From assembly GCF_014205335.1 (NCBI RefSeq), contig NZ_JACHNH010000001.1:6876501-6940500 (forward strand): a stretch of DNA of 64,000 nt, given 5' to 3'. A model generated the notes under the pieces. The model was not told the DNA's origin and did not search any database. It saw only the letters and a list, made by a program, of their open reading frames with translations. Source of the DNA: Amorphoplanes digitatis. GTDB lineage: Bacteria; Actinomycetota; Actinomycetes; Mycobacteriales; Micromonosporaceae. Shown here one piece after another: positions 18,090 through 27,436 of this stretch; positions within the stretch are counted from its first letter, which is position 1, and every line of letters begins with the position of its first letter. The position numbers were made by a program, and so were the translations under genes.

Positions 18090-19232
18090 TCAGCGGGCGA
18101 TCAGCAGCGGAACGGTCATCTCGGCCGCGGTCACCGACCCGTGGTAGGCGACCAGTCGCCCCACCGCAGCCGGCTCCCGCCCGCTCGCCAGCACCACGGC
18201 CCGCCCCTGGCAGATCACCACGACCTCGCCGATGCGGTCCAGGTGCGCCGGAGACACCGGCCCGAACCAGCCCTCGGCGACCGCTTCCTCGCGCGCAAGC
18301 ACCCAGGCCGACGGTCCCAGCACCCCGCGCCAGGCCGCGATGACGTCATCGCGCGCCCCGTCCGCCACGTACAGGTAACGGACCCGCGGCTCGCCGGAGA
18401 CCGCGACGATCCCGGCCGAGAGCGCCGGGTCCCGGTCCAGGTCGACGCGCCCCTCGGCGGGCACGTTGAGCTGCCCGTGATCGGCCGTCACCAGCAGCGC
18501 GGCGCCGGCCGGCAGCCCGTCGACCAGCCGGGAGACCAGCTGACCGACCTCCGCCGCGGCCGTGCGCCACGGCGGCGAGTCGACGCCCGCCGCGTGCCCC
18601 TGGTGATCCAGATCCGGGTGGTAGCCGTAGACGAGGCCGGGCCGGTTCAGCGCCGCCAGCATGCCCGCCGCCAGCTCATCCGGGTTCGCCGCGCCGACGA
18701 ACCGGGCACCCCGGTTCGCCGCGACCGACAGACCGGTGCCCTCGAACTGCGGGCGGGTCACCTGGGTGACGTTCACGCCGGCCGCGGCCGCCCGCTCGAA
18801 GCAGGTCGGCACCGGCTGCCACTGCGCCGGGTCCGGGTCGGTGCCCCACTGGATGTGGTTGAGGATGCCGCCGTCCGGCAGGCGCAGGGTGAAGCCCAGG
18901 ATCCCGTGCGCGCCCGGCGGCGCGCCGGTGCCGAGCGTGACCAGGCTGCACGGGGTCGTGGACGGAAAACCCACGGTCAGGTCGCGGCCCGGGAGATCCC
19001 CCAGGATCGGGGCGTACCCGGCGACGACCGGAAGCTGGTAGCTGCCCAGCCCGTCGACCAGGAGCACCGCGATCCGGTCGACGCCCTCGAGTTCGGCGCG
19101 AAGCCCCAGCACGTCCGTCGTGCCGGGCACCCCGAGCAGCGCGCACGCGCTGGGCATCAGGTCGGCAAGGCTGCTGACCCCGTACGCCGGCCGCACCGGC
19201 TCGAACGCCTCGGGCGGCAGCAGATCTGTCAC
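18090..19232 (-). CDS. Alkaline phosphatase / nucleotide pyrophosphatase family protein
   Basis: About 380 residues of the type I phosphodiesterase/nucleotide pyrophosphatase fold. Visible: metal-site DGLGSYQL, the nucleophile Thr region GFPSTTPCSLVTLGTG, PPGAHGILGF, HPDLDHQGHAAGVDS and VTADHGQLNV, which carry the expected Asp/His metal ligands. GTG start at 19232 overlaps the stop of the upstream methyltransferase by 4 bp (GTGA). No signal peptide is seen, so it is likely cytoplasmic. Substrate unknown. Confidence 0.88.
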   Translation of the reverse strand: MTDLLPPEAFEPVRPAYGVSSLADLMPSACALLGVPGTTDVLGLRAELEGVDRIAVLLVDGLGSYQLPVVAGYAPILGDLPGRDLTVGFPSTTPCSLVTLGTGAPPGAHGILGFTLRLPDGGILNHIQWGTDPDPAQWQPVPTCFERAAAAGVNVTQVTRPQFEGTGLSVAANRGARFVGAANPDELAAGMLAALNRPGLVYGYHPDLDHQGHAAGVDSPPWRTAAAEVGQLVSRLVDGLPAGAALLVTADHGQLNVPAEGRVDLDRDPALSAGIVAVSGEPRVRYLYVADGARDDVIAAWRGVLGPSAWVLAREEAVAEGWFGPVSPAHLDRIGEVVVICQGRAVVLASGREPAAVGRLVAYHGSVTAAEMTVPLLIAR

Positions 19233-19975
19233 GGGCGCCGCGCGAAGAGGTGCAGCTGGGAGGCGATGTCGCGGAACGGCGGCCGGGCCGAGAGCGCCAG
19301 TTCGAGGTTGAGCATCGCCTCCGGGTCGGCCTCCACGACCGCCGCCGGCACCAGGTCCGCCAGCACGCGTACCCCGTGGATCTCCTCGATCGTGAGGCCG
19401 GCACCGCCGAGCAGCGCCGACGCGGTCTCGGCGTCGTAGCGCCGGCGCAGGGTGTCCCGGTTGCCCGCGCGGCCGTCCGGGTCGTCGATCAGCGCCGACG
19501 CGGCGCCGAGGTGGCCGTTGACCGCGCGGCCCAGCACCGCCGCGGCCCGCCCGGCGACGAGCAGGCTGAGCGCGCCGCCCGGGCGCAGGGCGGTCGCGAT
19601 GGCGGCGACCACCTCGGCCGGGTCGTCGACGACCTCGAGCACGGCGTGGCACAGGATCAGGTCGGCGCTGGCCGGCGCGACCAGGCCGGCGAGCGCGTCG
19701 CCGTCGCCCTGCACCGCCCGGACCCGGTCGGCTACGCCCGCGTCGGCGGCGCGCCGGGTCAGAGCGGCGAGCGCGTCAGGGCTGGCGTCGACGACGGTGA
19801 CGGAGTGTCCGGCCTCGGCGAGCGGTACGGCGAACCCACCCGTCCCGCCGCCGACGTCGAGCACGGTCAGCGACCGTCCGGCGCTGCGCTCGAGTTCACG
19901 CCGCAGCACCGCCCAGACGGCTGCGGTACGCACGGTGACGGGCGATCGGGGGGTACGCGTCGATGCGGTGTCCAC
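19229..19975 (-). CDS. Class I SAM-dependent methyltransferase
   Basis: 248 residues with motif I VLDVGGGTGGFAVPLAEAG, the acidic VVDASP after strand 2, and DLILCHAVLEVVDDP at motif IV. GTG start 6 nt after TACGCT, consistent with a leaderless mRNA. Its stop overlaps the phosphodiesterase start (GTGA), so the two proteins are made together. Substrate cannot be told from sequence. Confidence 0.88.
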   Translation of the reverse strand: MDTASTRTPRSPVTVRTAAVWAVLRRELERSAGRSLTVLDVGGGTGGFAVPLAEAGHSVTVVDASPDALAALTRRAADAGVADRVRAVQGDGDALAGLVAPASADLILCHAVLEVVDDPAEVVAAIATALRPGGALSLLVAGRAAAVLGRAVNGHLGAASALIDDPDGRAGNRDTLRRRYDAETASALLGGAGLTIEEIHGVRVLADLVPAAVVEADPEAMLNLELALSARPPFRDIASQLHLFARRP

Positions 19976-19981
19976 CTGCGC

Positions 19982-19987
19982 AGCGTA
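19982..19987 (-). promoter_or_regulatory. -10 box of the methyltransferase operon (leaderless)
   Basis: TACGCT on the minus strand, 6 nt before the GTG start, with no ribosome site in between. Confidence 0.5.
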
Positions 19988-20049
19988 TCGGCCGCGTGCC
20001 GCGATGGGGCGGCGAGCGGTGGCCCGCCACTCCATGAGGTGCGGGTCGG

Positions 20050-20541
20050 TCAGAAGGTCATGAGCACGCCGGTGGTCCGGTTCATCTCGCAGCGGTTGCC
20101 GAACCGCCGCGACCAGTCGACCGGGCGGCCCCGCCATCTGCCCTTGATCTGCGCGGTGACCGGCGCGTACTCCAACGTGCACGGCGTCGCGGCGGGCTTG
20201 AGCAGGCCCGGGTCGCCGTCGACCTTCGTGAGCAGCCGGCAGGCCTTTACCTTCTTCGGGTGGGTGCCGCCGGCCGGGTGGCAGCGCAGCACGACCGCGG
20301 CCGCGTACCCGTTGAAGGCCATGTAGCTCAGGGTCAGCTCGGTCTTCGGCCGCGCCGCGCTGATCACCGCGCCCGGGCTGCCGGTCCCGGCGGTCAGCCC
20401 GATCTTCGCCCGCGCCGCGCTGATCACCGCGCCCGGATTGCCGGTCCCGGCGGCGACCCGGCTGCCGATCGCCGCCGCGGCGGGATCGGCCGTGAGCAGG
20501 AGTGCTGCGGCGGCGGCCGACGCGGCGACGGCGCGGATCAT
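20050..20541 (-). CDS. Secreted subtilisin-inhibitor-like (SSI family) protein
   Basis: 163 residues. Signal peptide 1-24 (AAAALLLTADPAAAA), then a duplicated 20-residue segment (28-67), then an SSI-like domain. Cys87-Cys101 and Cys121-Cys151 match the SSI disulphide spacing (about 15 and exactly 30), with HPAGGTHPKKVKAC, CTLEYAPV and W/F-rich C-terminus ending in LMTF. By alignment to SSI the reactive P1 residue would be Leu123 with Glu124 at P1'. ATG 20541 has GGGGGAG 7 nt upstream. Monocistronic. Target protease is unknown. Confidence 0.85.
   Translation of the reverse strand: MIRAVAASAAAAALLLTADPAAAAIGSRVAAGTGNPGAVISAARAKIGLTAGTGSPGAVISAARPKTELTLSYMAFNGYAAAVVLRCHPAGGTHPKKVKACRLLTKVDGDPGLLKPAATPCTLEYAPVTAQIKGRWRGRPVDWSRRFGNRCEMNRTTGVLMTF
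20341..20455. repeat. 60-bp tandem duplication in the SSI-like gene
   Basis: Two nearly identical 60-bp units in frame (20341-20400, 20401-20455 visible) encode AGTGxPGAVISAARxK twice in the linker between signal peptide and inhibitor domain. Few substitutions separate the copies, so the duplication looks recent. Confidence 0.85.
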
Positions 20542-20597
20542 GGCGAACTCCCCCAACCTCGGAGCAAATCATATGAAAAAGGAAATATAGTCCCCTC

Positions 20598-23500
20598 TCA
20601 CCGGAAATCACGGGATGCCGGGCTGACCGGCGGGGCAATGGCCTCCAACCGGTCCGCCACCAGGTTGAGCACGCCCTCGGACTTCTCCAGCCGCCCCCGC
20701 ACGATCAGCGCCGTGCTGGTCCGGGCCACCCGCCGGTAGCGCTGCCACAGGCCGGGCGAGCAGGTGACGTTGAGCATCCCCGTCTCGTCCTCGAGGTTGA
20801 TGAAGGTGACCCCGCCCGCCGTCGCCGGCCGCTGCCGATGGGTAACGATGCCGCCGACCCGGATCCGGGTACCGGCCTCGACCCGGCCCAGCCGCGCGAT
20901 CGGCAGCGCACCGACACGCTCGAACTCGGCCCGGATGAACTGCGCCGGGTGCGCGTCCGGTGACAGGCCGGTCGCCCAGACGTCCGCGACGAGCTTGTCC
21001 ACGTCGGCCATGCCGGGCAGGGTGGGCGCCTCGGTGCCGGTGACCGTACCCGGAAGGCGGTCCGGCCGGTCCTGGGCGGCGGCGCCCGCCGCCCACAGCG
21101 CCTCGCGCCGCGAGAGACCGAAACCCGCGAAGGCATCGGCGGTCGCGAGGGCCTCCAGGTGGGCGGTCGCGCATCCGGTCCGGCGCGCGAGATCCGCCAT
21201 GTCCCGGTACGGGCCGTGCGCGCGCCGCTCCTCCTCGATGCACCGGGCGAGCTCGTCGCCGAGGGTACGGACGCTGGTCAGCCCCATCCGCACGGCCGGA
21301 CCACCGAGCCCCCAGGCGTGCGGCGGCTCGCCGGGCTCGCTGCACCAGCGGGTACGCGGCGTCGACTCCAGGGTCGCGGCGGCGTCGCTGGAGTTGATGT
21401 CCGGCCGGCGCACCTCGACACCGTGCCGGCGGGCGTCGTCCACCAGCGACTGCGGCGAGTAGAAGCCCATCGGCTGCGCGTTGAGCAGTGCGGCGCAGAA
21501 GGCCGCCGGGTGGTAGCGCTTGAGCCAGGCGCTGGCGTAGACGAGGTACGCGAAGCTCATCGCGTGGCTCTCCGGGAAGCCGTAGCTGGCGAACGCGGAC
21601 AGCTTCACGAACAGGTCGTCGGCGAGTTCCCCGGTGATGCCGCGCTCGGCCATGCCCGCGTACAGCCGGGCCTTGATCCGCTCCATCTTCTCCACGGACC
21701 GCTTCGAGCCCATCGCGCGGCGCAACTGGTCGGCCTCGGCCGGGTCGAAGCCGGCGACGTCGATCGCCAACTGCATGAGCTGCTCCTGGAACAGCGGCAC
21801 GCCGAGGGTCTTCTCCAGCGCGTTGCGCATCAGCGGATGCGGGTAGGTCACCTCCTCGAGGCCGTTCTTGCGCCGGATGAAGGGGTGCACCGAGCCGCCC
21901 TGGATCGGGCCCGGCCGGATCAGGGCCACCTCGACGACCAGGTCGTAGAACACCCCCGGCTTGAGCCGGGGCAGCGTCGCCATCTGCGCCCGGCTCTCCA
22001 CCTGGAAGACCCCGACGGAATCGGCCCGGCACAACATCGCGTAGACCTCGGGATCGTCCAACCGCATGGTGCTGATGTCCAGGTCGGACTCGATCATGTC
22101 GTACGCGTAGTGCAGCGCCGAGAGCATCCCCAGCCCCAGCAGGTCGAACTTGACCAACTCGATCGCCGCGCAGTCGTCCTTGTCCCACTGCAACACCGTG
22201 CGCCCCGGCATCCGCCCCCACTCGACCGGGCACACCTCGATGATCGGCCGATCGCAGATGACCATGCCGCCGGAGTGGATACCCAGATGCCGCGGAAAGC
22301 CCTGCACCTCGTTGGCGAACGCGAGAACCTGCTCCGGAACCTCGTCCACGTCGACCGACGCGACACTGCCCCACCGGTCGATCTGCTTGCTCCACGCGTC
22401 CTGCTGCCCGGGCGAGAACCCGAAGGCCTTGGCCATATCCCGTACGGCGGAACGCGGCCGATAGGAGATGACGTTGGCGACCTGCGCGGTGTGCTCCCGC
22501 CCGTACTTGCCGTAGACGTGCTGGATCACCTCCTCGCGGCGGTCCGACTCGATGTCCACGTCGATGTCCGGCGGCCCGTCCCGCTCCGGTGCGAGGAACC
22601 GCTCGAAGAGCAGGTCGTACTCGACGGCGTCCACGTTGGTGATCCGCAGCGCGTAGCAGACCGCCGAGTTGGCGGCCGAGCCCCGGCCCTGGCAGTAGAT
22701 GTTCTGGTCGCGGCAGAACCGCACGATGTCGTAGACGACCAGGAAGTACCCCGGAAAATCGAGCTCCTCGATCATCCGCAACTCGTGCTCGATCTGCGCG
22801 TACGCCCTTGGGTGCGCCTGCGGCGGCCCGTACCGCTCCCGCGCGCCGCGCATGGTCAGCTCCCGCAGCCAGCTCATCTCGCTGTGCCCGGCCTCGGGAA
22901 TGGGAAAATCGGGCAGCCTCGGCGCGACCAGATTGAGGTCGAAGGCGAGATCCTCACCGAACATCGCGGCGTTCTCGACCGCACCGGGATAGGCGGCGAA
23001 CCGCCGCTTCATCTCGGCCCCGCTGCGCAGATGGGCGGTACCCGCGGCCGGCAACCACCCGTCCATGTCGTCCAGGCTGCGCCGCGCCCGAACCGCGGCG
23101 AGCGCGGTGGCGAGCCTGCGCCGCGCCGGGGTCGCGTAGTGCACGTTGTTGGTGGCGACGATCTCCAGCCGTCGGCCGAGCGCGAGCTCGTGGAGCGCGT
23201 CGTTCCGGTCATCGTCGTAGGGGTCGCCGTGATCGGTGAGCTCCACCGCGACGTTGCTACGCCCGAAAAGATCGACAAGCCGGTCCAGCTCGTACGCCGC
23301 CGCCGGCACGCCGCCCTCCGCGAGCGCCCTGGGAACGCTGCCCTTGCGGCAGCCGGTGAGCACCAGCACGTGATCGCGCAGGACCGCGGCGACGTCCTCC
23401 AGGTCGCCGTACGCCGGCTTGCCCTTCTCCGCGCCGTCGAGCTGACCCCGGGAGATGGTGCGCGCGAGGCGGGCGTACCCCTCGGGCCCGTGCGCGAGGG

Positions 23501-23939
23501 CCAGCAGGTGACGGCCCTCGGGATCGGCCTCGCCGTTCTGCGGCCTGGTGAGGTCCAGGGAGAGCTCGGACCCGAAGACGGTGGGCAGGCCGAGCTCCCG
23601 CGCGGCCTGCGAAAACCGCACCACCCCGTAGAAGCCGTCATGGTCGGTGACCGCGAGCGCGGTGAGCCCGAGCCGGGCGGCCTCCTCGGCAAGCTCCTCG
23701 GGGTGGCTGGCACCGTCCAGGAAGCTGAAATTGGTGTGGCAGTGCAGCTCCGCGTACCGGTCCGTGCTGGGGCTCCGGAGCAGGGCGGGCGCCTGATAGG
23801 GCTGCCGCTTCCGGCTCCAGGCGGGCGAGTCCCCACCGTCCGCGTCGACGGCGAGCGGGTCGACGACGTGCAGATGCCGCTTGCCGGAGAGCGTGCCCTC
23901 GAGCGTGGACCACGGCATCCGCGGATTATGAAAACTCAT
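20598..23939 (-). CDS. dnaE2: Error-prone DNA polymerase III alpha subunit DnaE2 (ImuC)
   Basis: Catalytic polymerase of the SOS mutasome. About 1113 residues: N-terminal PHP domain (AELHCHTNFSFLDGASHPEELAEE, TDHDGFYGVV), polymerase core with PDIDVDIESDRREEVIQHVY and the ITNVDAVEYDLLFERFL palm blocks, helix-hairpin-helix, and C-terminal OB fold (GGVTFINLEDETGMLNV). ATG 23939 is taken; TTG 23951 is an alternative. It is the last gene of imuA'-imuB-dnaE2, 33 bp after imuB. Ends 41 bp before the SSI-like gene's promoter region. Confidence 0.96.
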   Translation of the reverse strand: MSFHNPRMPWSTLEGTLSGKRHLHVVDPLAVDADGGDSPAWSRKRQPYQAPALLRSPSTDRYAELHCHTNFSFLDGASHPEELAEEAARLGLTALAVTDHDGFYGVVRFSQAARELGLPTVFGSELSLDLTRPQNGEADPEGRHLLALAHGPEGYARLARTISRGQLDGAEKGKPAYGDLEDVAAVLRDHVLVLTGCRKGSVPRALAEGGVPAAAYELDRLVDLFGRSNVAVELTDHGDPYDDDRNDALHELALGRRLEIVATNNVHYATPARRRLATALAAVRARRSLDDMDGWLPAAGTAHLRSGAEMKRRFAAYPGAVENAAMFGEDLAFDLNLVAPRLPDFPIPEAGHSEMSWLRELTMRGARERYGPPQAHPRAYAQIEHELRMIEELDFPGYFLVVYDIVRFCRDQNIYCQGRGSAANSAVCYALRITNVDAVEYDLLFERFLAPERDGPPDIDVDIESDRREEVIQHVYGKYGREHTAQVANVISYRPRSAVRDMAKAFGFSPGQQDAWSKQIDRWGSVASVDVDEVPEQVLAFANEVQGFPRHLGIHSGGMVICDRPIIEVCPVEWGRMPGRTVLQWDKDDCAAIELVKFDLLGLGMLSALHYAYDMIESDLDISTMRLDDPEVYAMLCRADSVGVFQVESRAQMATLPRLKPGVFYDLVVEVALIRPGPIQGGSVHPFIRRKNGLEEVTYPHPLMRNALEKTLGVPLFQEQLMQLAIDVAGFDPAEADQLRRAMGSKRSVEKMERIKARLYAGMAERGITGELADDLFVKLSAFASYGFPESHAMSFAYLVYASAWLKRYHPAAFCAALLNAQPMGFYSPQSLVDDARRHGVEVRRPDINSSDAAATLESTPRTRWCSEPGEPPHAWGLGGPAVRMGLTSVRTLGDELARCIEEERRAHGPYRDMADLARRTGCATAHLEALATADAFAGFGLSRREALWAAGAAAQDRPDRLPGTVTGTEAPTLPGMADVDKLVADVWATGLSPDAHPAQFIRAEFERVGALPIARLGRVEAGTRIRVGGIVTHRQRPATAGGVTFINLEDETGMLNVTCSPGLWQRYRRVARTSTALIVRGRLEKSEGVLNLVADRLEAIAPPVSPASRDFR

Positions 23940-23972
23940 CGCCACCACCAACCCTGACCGGTGACCGCCGCG

Positions 23973-26237
23973 CTAGTCATAGATGGCCTCCACGGCCCAG
24001 TGCCCGGAGACCAGGGAGAGCAGAAACGCCCGCCCGTCGACGACGGCCATCTGGAAACGGGCCCGCCGCCGAGCCTCGACGGGCGCCCACCAACGCTCGT
24101 CGACCGGCCATGGCCCGGCCCACCCGACGATCTCCACCCGCCCGCCGCCCCCGGCCGGCCCGCCGTTCTCGATCAGCAGGAACGCGGGTTCACCGGAGAG
24201 CTCAAGCCGAGCACTGACCCCGACCAACTGCCCGCCGGCGTCCAGCACCACGGCAGGCAGTGCCTGCGGAAGAACCAGGGCGGGCGCAGGCCGAGGCAAC
24301 CGACCAGGCCAGGACGGCAACGGCACAGCCCGCTTAACCCCCCGCCCCCTCCCCACCCTCCCAGCCCCCACTCCCTGCCCAGCCCCCACTCCCTGCCCAG
24401 CCCCTGCTCCCTGCCCAAGCCCTACTCCCTGCCCAGGCCCTACCCCTTGCCCTGGGCCCGCGCCTTGCCCTGGGCCCGCGCCTTCGCCCGCTTCCGCACC
24501 TTCATCCGCTTTCGCCTGAGGCACTTCCGCCGCTTGGGCCGCGCTCCTTTCGATCGCCTTGCGCGCCCCATCCCGGACCGCGTCAGACCGCCCGACGCCC
24601 TTCAGCGATGTCGCGTCTTCCTCCCGTGCATCCCGTTCCGCGGTTGCCAGGGCCGTGCCCGCCTCTTCGCCATCGCATTCGGCATCGCGCGAGATCTCCA
24701 GCGGGGCGGCATCGGGCACCACCTTCAGCCCTCGCCGCGTCTTGCCAGCCGTCCCCCGCTCCCTGCTTCCGCCCGGCGACGGGTCGTGGTCCTCCGGCGG
24801 GGCCGAACCCCCGGCCGACGGCAAAGCGGCACCGCCGGCCGACTGCGAGGCGAGGTCCTCATCGGCCGGTGAGGAAAGACCCCCGACGGACGACCAGGCG
24901 GGGCCGTCAACCGGCGCCGGGGCGGATGTCAGCGCGACGAGGGCGGGCGTCTCAGCCGGCGATACGGCGGCCGCGTCGAACGCCGGCAGCGGCGTGAGCA
25001 GGTCACCGCTGGGCCGCGCGGGTGCGCGCTCATCGCCCCAGGGCACCAGGCGAACCTGGTCGTCCGCGGACCGCCCGCCGCCGAGCACGGCGGTGACCAC
25101 GGCCTCCGGTCCGAGCAGACCCTGGATGCGGCTCAGGGCACGGTGGGCTCGTTCCCGTTCGGAGCCCGCGTCGCCCCAGAGGCCGGGCTGTAATCCGAGG
25201 TGGACGAGCACCCCTTCGGGCACGAGCCGCAGCCGGACCAGTCCCGCGGTCGGCCGGTTGGGTGCGCCGCGCCGGGCGCCGGTGAGCCAGCCGTCGAGCT
25301 GCCACCGTACGCGCTCGGCGATGGCCGCGGCCGTGAGCGTGCCGTCGTGCCGCCAGACCCGGTGCAGTTCCTGCCCGTCGGCGGTAACCGCCTCGATGCC
25401 GAGCCGCGTGCAGGCGAGCCCGTGCGCGGCGAGCAGGTCGTGCAGCCGCTCGGCCAGCACCCGCCCAGCGAAGGCGGCCACATCGACCCGTTCGAGCGGC
25501 TCGTCGTAGGTGTCCTGGACATCCAGATCCGGCGGCGGCCGCCGCACGGCCAGCGGCCGATAGTCGAGCCCGCCGGCCAGCCGATGCGCGAGCGCCCCGT
25601 CGAACCCGAAACGGGTCAGCACATCGGAGGCCGGCAACGCCGCGAAGTCCCCCAGGCTCTTGATCCCCAACCGCCGCAGCAGGTCGGCCAGCTCGGGCCG
25701 CTCCAGCGCCTCGACGGGCACCCCCGCCAAGAACTCCCGGGTACGCCCAGCAGCAACGACCTGCCCGGCACGCGCCGCAAGCCCGGCGGCGAAGACCCCG
25801 TCCGCGATCCCGACCTGGCTCTCCACGGAGCAGGCCTGAGCCACCTGCTCGACGATCCGCTCAGCAGCCGGCAACTCACCACCGAAGTACCGGGCCGGCC
25901 CGCGCGCGGCAAGCGCACAGGCACCGGGCCGGATGACCTCGACCCCGACGGCAACCTCCTCGACGGCGGCGACGACCGGCTCGAAGGCCCGAGCATCCCG
26001 CCCAGGATCGTGCTCGACCACGACAAGGTGAGGACACCGACTCTGCGCCTCCCGCCGCCGAAGCCCGCGCCGCACCCCCTCGGCGCGCGCAGCCTCGGAA
26101 CACGCCAGAACCCGGTTTCCCCGCAGCACGACAACGGCCTCGGCGGCAGGAACCCCATCCACGATCTCGGCGGCCATGACTGGCCAGTCCGGACACCAGA
26201 CGAGCAGGGTCCGCACCCCGGCGCTGCCCCCACTCAC
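23973..26237 (-). CDS. imuB: ImuB-like Y-family polymerase homologue with low-complexity insert
   Basis: Mutasome hub protein. 754 residues, about 200 more than usual. The first ~420 residues are a Y-family fold, but the catalytic DMD motif is replaced (VWCPDWPVMAA), so no polymerase activity is expected. DQVRLVPWGDER near residue 395 is a candidate clamp-binding patch. Residues ~430-640 are a Ser/Pro/Glu-rich linker ending in seven G-[AV]-G-x-G-Q hexapeptides, then the family's C-terminal domain (FLLSLVSGHWAVEAIYD). GTG start overlaps the imuA' stop by 4 bp. Confidence 0.92.
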   Translation of the reverse strand: MSGGSAGVRTLLVWCPDWPVMAAEIVDGVPAAEAVVVLRGNRVLACSEAARAEGVRRGLRRREAQSRCPHLVVVEHDPGRDARAFEPVVAAVEEVAVGVEVIRPGACALAARGPARYFGGELPAAERIVEQVAQACSVESQVGIADGVFAAGLAARAGQVVAAGRTREFLAGVPVEALERPELADLLRRLGIKSLGDFAALPASDVLTRFGFDGALAHRLAGGLDYRPLAVRRPPPDLDVQDTYDEPLERVDVAAFAGRVLAERLHDLLAAHGLACTRLGIEAVTADGQELHRVWRHDGTLTAAAIAERVRWQLDGWLTGARRGAPNRPTAGLVRLRLVPEGVLVHLGLQPGLWGDAGSERERAHRALSRIQGLLGPEAVVTAVLGGGRSADDQVRLVPWGDERAPARPSGDLLTPLPAFDAAAVSPAETPALVALTSAPAPVDGPAWSSVGGLSSPADEDLASQSAGGAALPSAGGSAPPEDHDPSPGGSRERGTAGKTRRGLKVVPDAAPLEISRDAECDGEEAGTALATAERDAREEDATSLKGVGRSDAVRDGARKAIERSAAQAAEVPQAKADEGAEAGEGAGPGQGAGPGQGVGPGQGVGLGQGAGAGQGVGAGQGVGAGRVGRGRGVKRAVPLPSWPGRLPRPAPALVLPQALPAVVLDAGGQLVGVSARLELSGEPAFLLIENGGPAGGGGRVEIVGWAGPWPVDERWWAPVEARRRARFQMAVVDGRAFLLSLVSGHWAVEAIYD
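24361..24486. repeat. 18-bp repeats (about seven) inside imuB
   Basis: Seven degenerate 18-bp units with a core such as CCCACTCCCTGCCCAGCC encode GAGPGQ, GVGPGQ, GVGLGQ, GAGAGQ and similar. The minus strand carries dense G runs of three or more, which could fold into G-quadruplexes. The units drift progressively in sequence, typical of slippage-driven growth. Confidence 0.8.
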
Positions 26238-27436
26238 CCGAACCCCACCGAGAACAACCCCGCCTGCCCACCGTCGCCCCGCTCACCCGAACCCCACGGC
26301 GAATCCAGCTCGACAGCACCCGCCGGAAGCATCGCCGCAGACGAAATACGTGTAACGGAGGCAAGCGGACCGAAGCGTGCGGAGACCCGGTCCTCCTCCC
26401 CCACCCCCACAGAAGCCCGGTCCACCCCCACAGAGACCGGGCCCTCCCCAGCCACCCCCGCACGAACCCGACTCACCCCAGCCAGCCCCGCAGGGACCCC
26501 ACCCTCCCCCGCCAGTCCCACAGAAACTCGCCCTCCCCCGGCCAGCCCCGCAGAGACCCGACTCACCCCAGCCAGCCCCGCACGAACCCGGCTCGCCCTC
26601 GCAACCCCCGCAGAAGCTCGGCCTTCTCCGGCCGGCCCTGTGAGGGCCGGGTCGTCATCGGCGGCTGGAGGTGATGCCGGGGAAATGGTGGTGGGGCGGC
26701 GACGAGGTGGGATGCCGGGGGCGGGGTCGTTCGGGGGTGGGGCGGTGACTCCCGGCATCCAGATGGTGATCTCCTTGGGCCGGGCCGCCGCGCCCCGGCC
26801 TCGGGCGACAATGGTGACCTTCCGGCGGCGCAGCCTGCCGTGGCCCGCGCCGAGTCCTTCCCACTGTCCGTGCGTGACCTGCAACGTCACATCGGCGCCG
26901 TCCCACCGTCCGTAGGGCATCAGGACGCAGCCACGCTGCCGCGCCCGGGCCACGAGCCGGCTGGTGATCGACGGGGAGAGCTGCCCGGGCACGGCGACGA
27001 CCACCACGTCCACGCCGTCGATGAGGGCGGCGACCACGGTGGGCCACTCAGGACCGGGATCGGGAACCAGCGCCAGCCGGTCCAGGGTGATCCCACTCTC
27101 GGCAGCGGCCAGCGCGCCCAGCGCGGGAACGCCGACAACCGCACACCACGATCCGGCGCGGGAAGCCGCCGAGATCAACGCCAGCAACAGCGAGGTACTG
27201 CCCACCAAGGACCTTGATGAGTTGCGGTGCGCTCCGTGCGCTAATCCATCGGGTTCGGGGGAACGGCCGGTGGCGACGGCGATGGTGGTGCCCCGGCGGA
27301 GGCTCCGGCTCGGGAGCAGGCCACTCAATTCCGGCAGCACCGGCAGCACCCGGTTGGCTCCGAAACCGTCCGCCTCGCCGACTGGACGGATCAGGTCAGC
27401 AAGGGCCGCAGCACCGTTGATCATGCGCCCGGCCAT
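26234..27436 (-). CDS. imuA': ImuA'-like RecA-superfamily protein with repetitive C-terminal tail
   Basis: First gene of the mutasome cassette; partner of ImuB and DnaE2. About 400 residues. The N-terminal ~220 residues show the RecA-like core (GTTIAVATGRSP, STSLLLALISAASRAGSWCAVVG, DVVVVAVPGQLSPSITSRLVARARQRGCVL). From ~270 the protein becomes low complexity, with 10-11-residue repeats of the kind GLAGVSRVSA. ATG 27436 with GCGGGGA just upstream is taken; ATG 27460 is possible. The stop overlaps imuB (GTGA). No LexA box was found directly upstream, which is unusual for this cassette. Confidence 0.88.
   Translation of the reverse strand: MAGRMINGAAALADLIRPVGEADGFGANRVLPVLPELSGLLPSRSLRRGTTIAVATGRSPEPDGLAHGAHRNSSRSLVGSTSLLLALISAASRAGSWCAVVGVPALGALAAAESGITLDRLALVPDPGPEWPTVVAALIDGVDVVVVAVPGQLSPSITSRLVARARQRGCVLMPYGRWDGADVTLQVTHGQWEGLGAGHGRLRRRKVTIVARGRGAAARPKEITIWMPGVTAPPPNDPAPGIPPRRRPTTISPASPPAADDDPALTGPAGEGRASAGVARASRVRAGLAGVSRVSAGLAGGGRVSVGLAGEGGVPAGLAGVSRVRAGVAGEGPVSVGVDRASVGVGEEDRVSARFGPLASVTRISSAAMLPAGAVELDSPWGSGERGDGGQAGLFSVGFG
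26400..26640. repeat. Degenerate ~30-33-bp repeats in the imuA' 3' end
   Basis: Plus-strand units such as CCAGCCAGCCCCGCAGAGAC recur about seven times with drift and encode the GLAGVSRV-type tail of ImuA'. Strand composition is strongly C-rich on plus and G-rich on minus, like the repeat block in imuB. Confidence 0.75.

Noticed and set aside
21159..23957. Long plus-strand frame opposite dnaE2 (over 900 codons)
   Set aside because: Shadow of dnaE2; composition and lack of motifs argue against coding.
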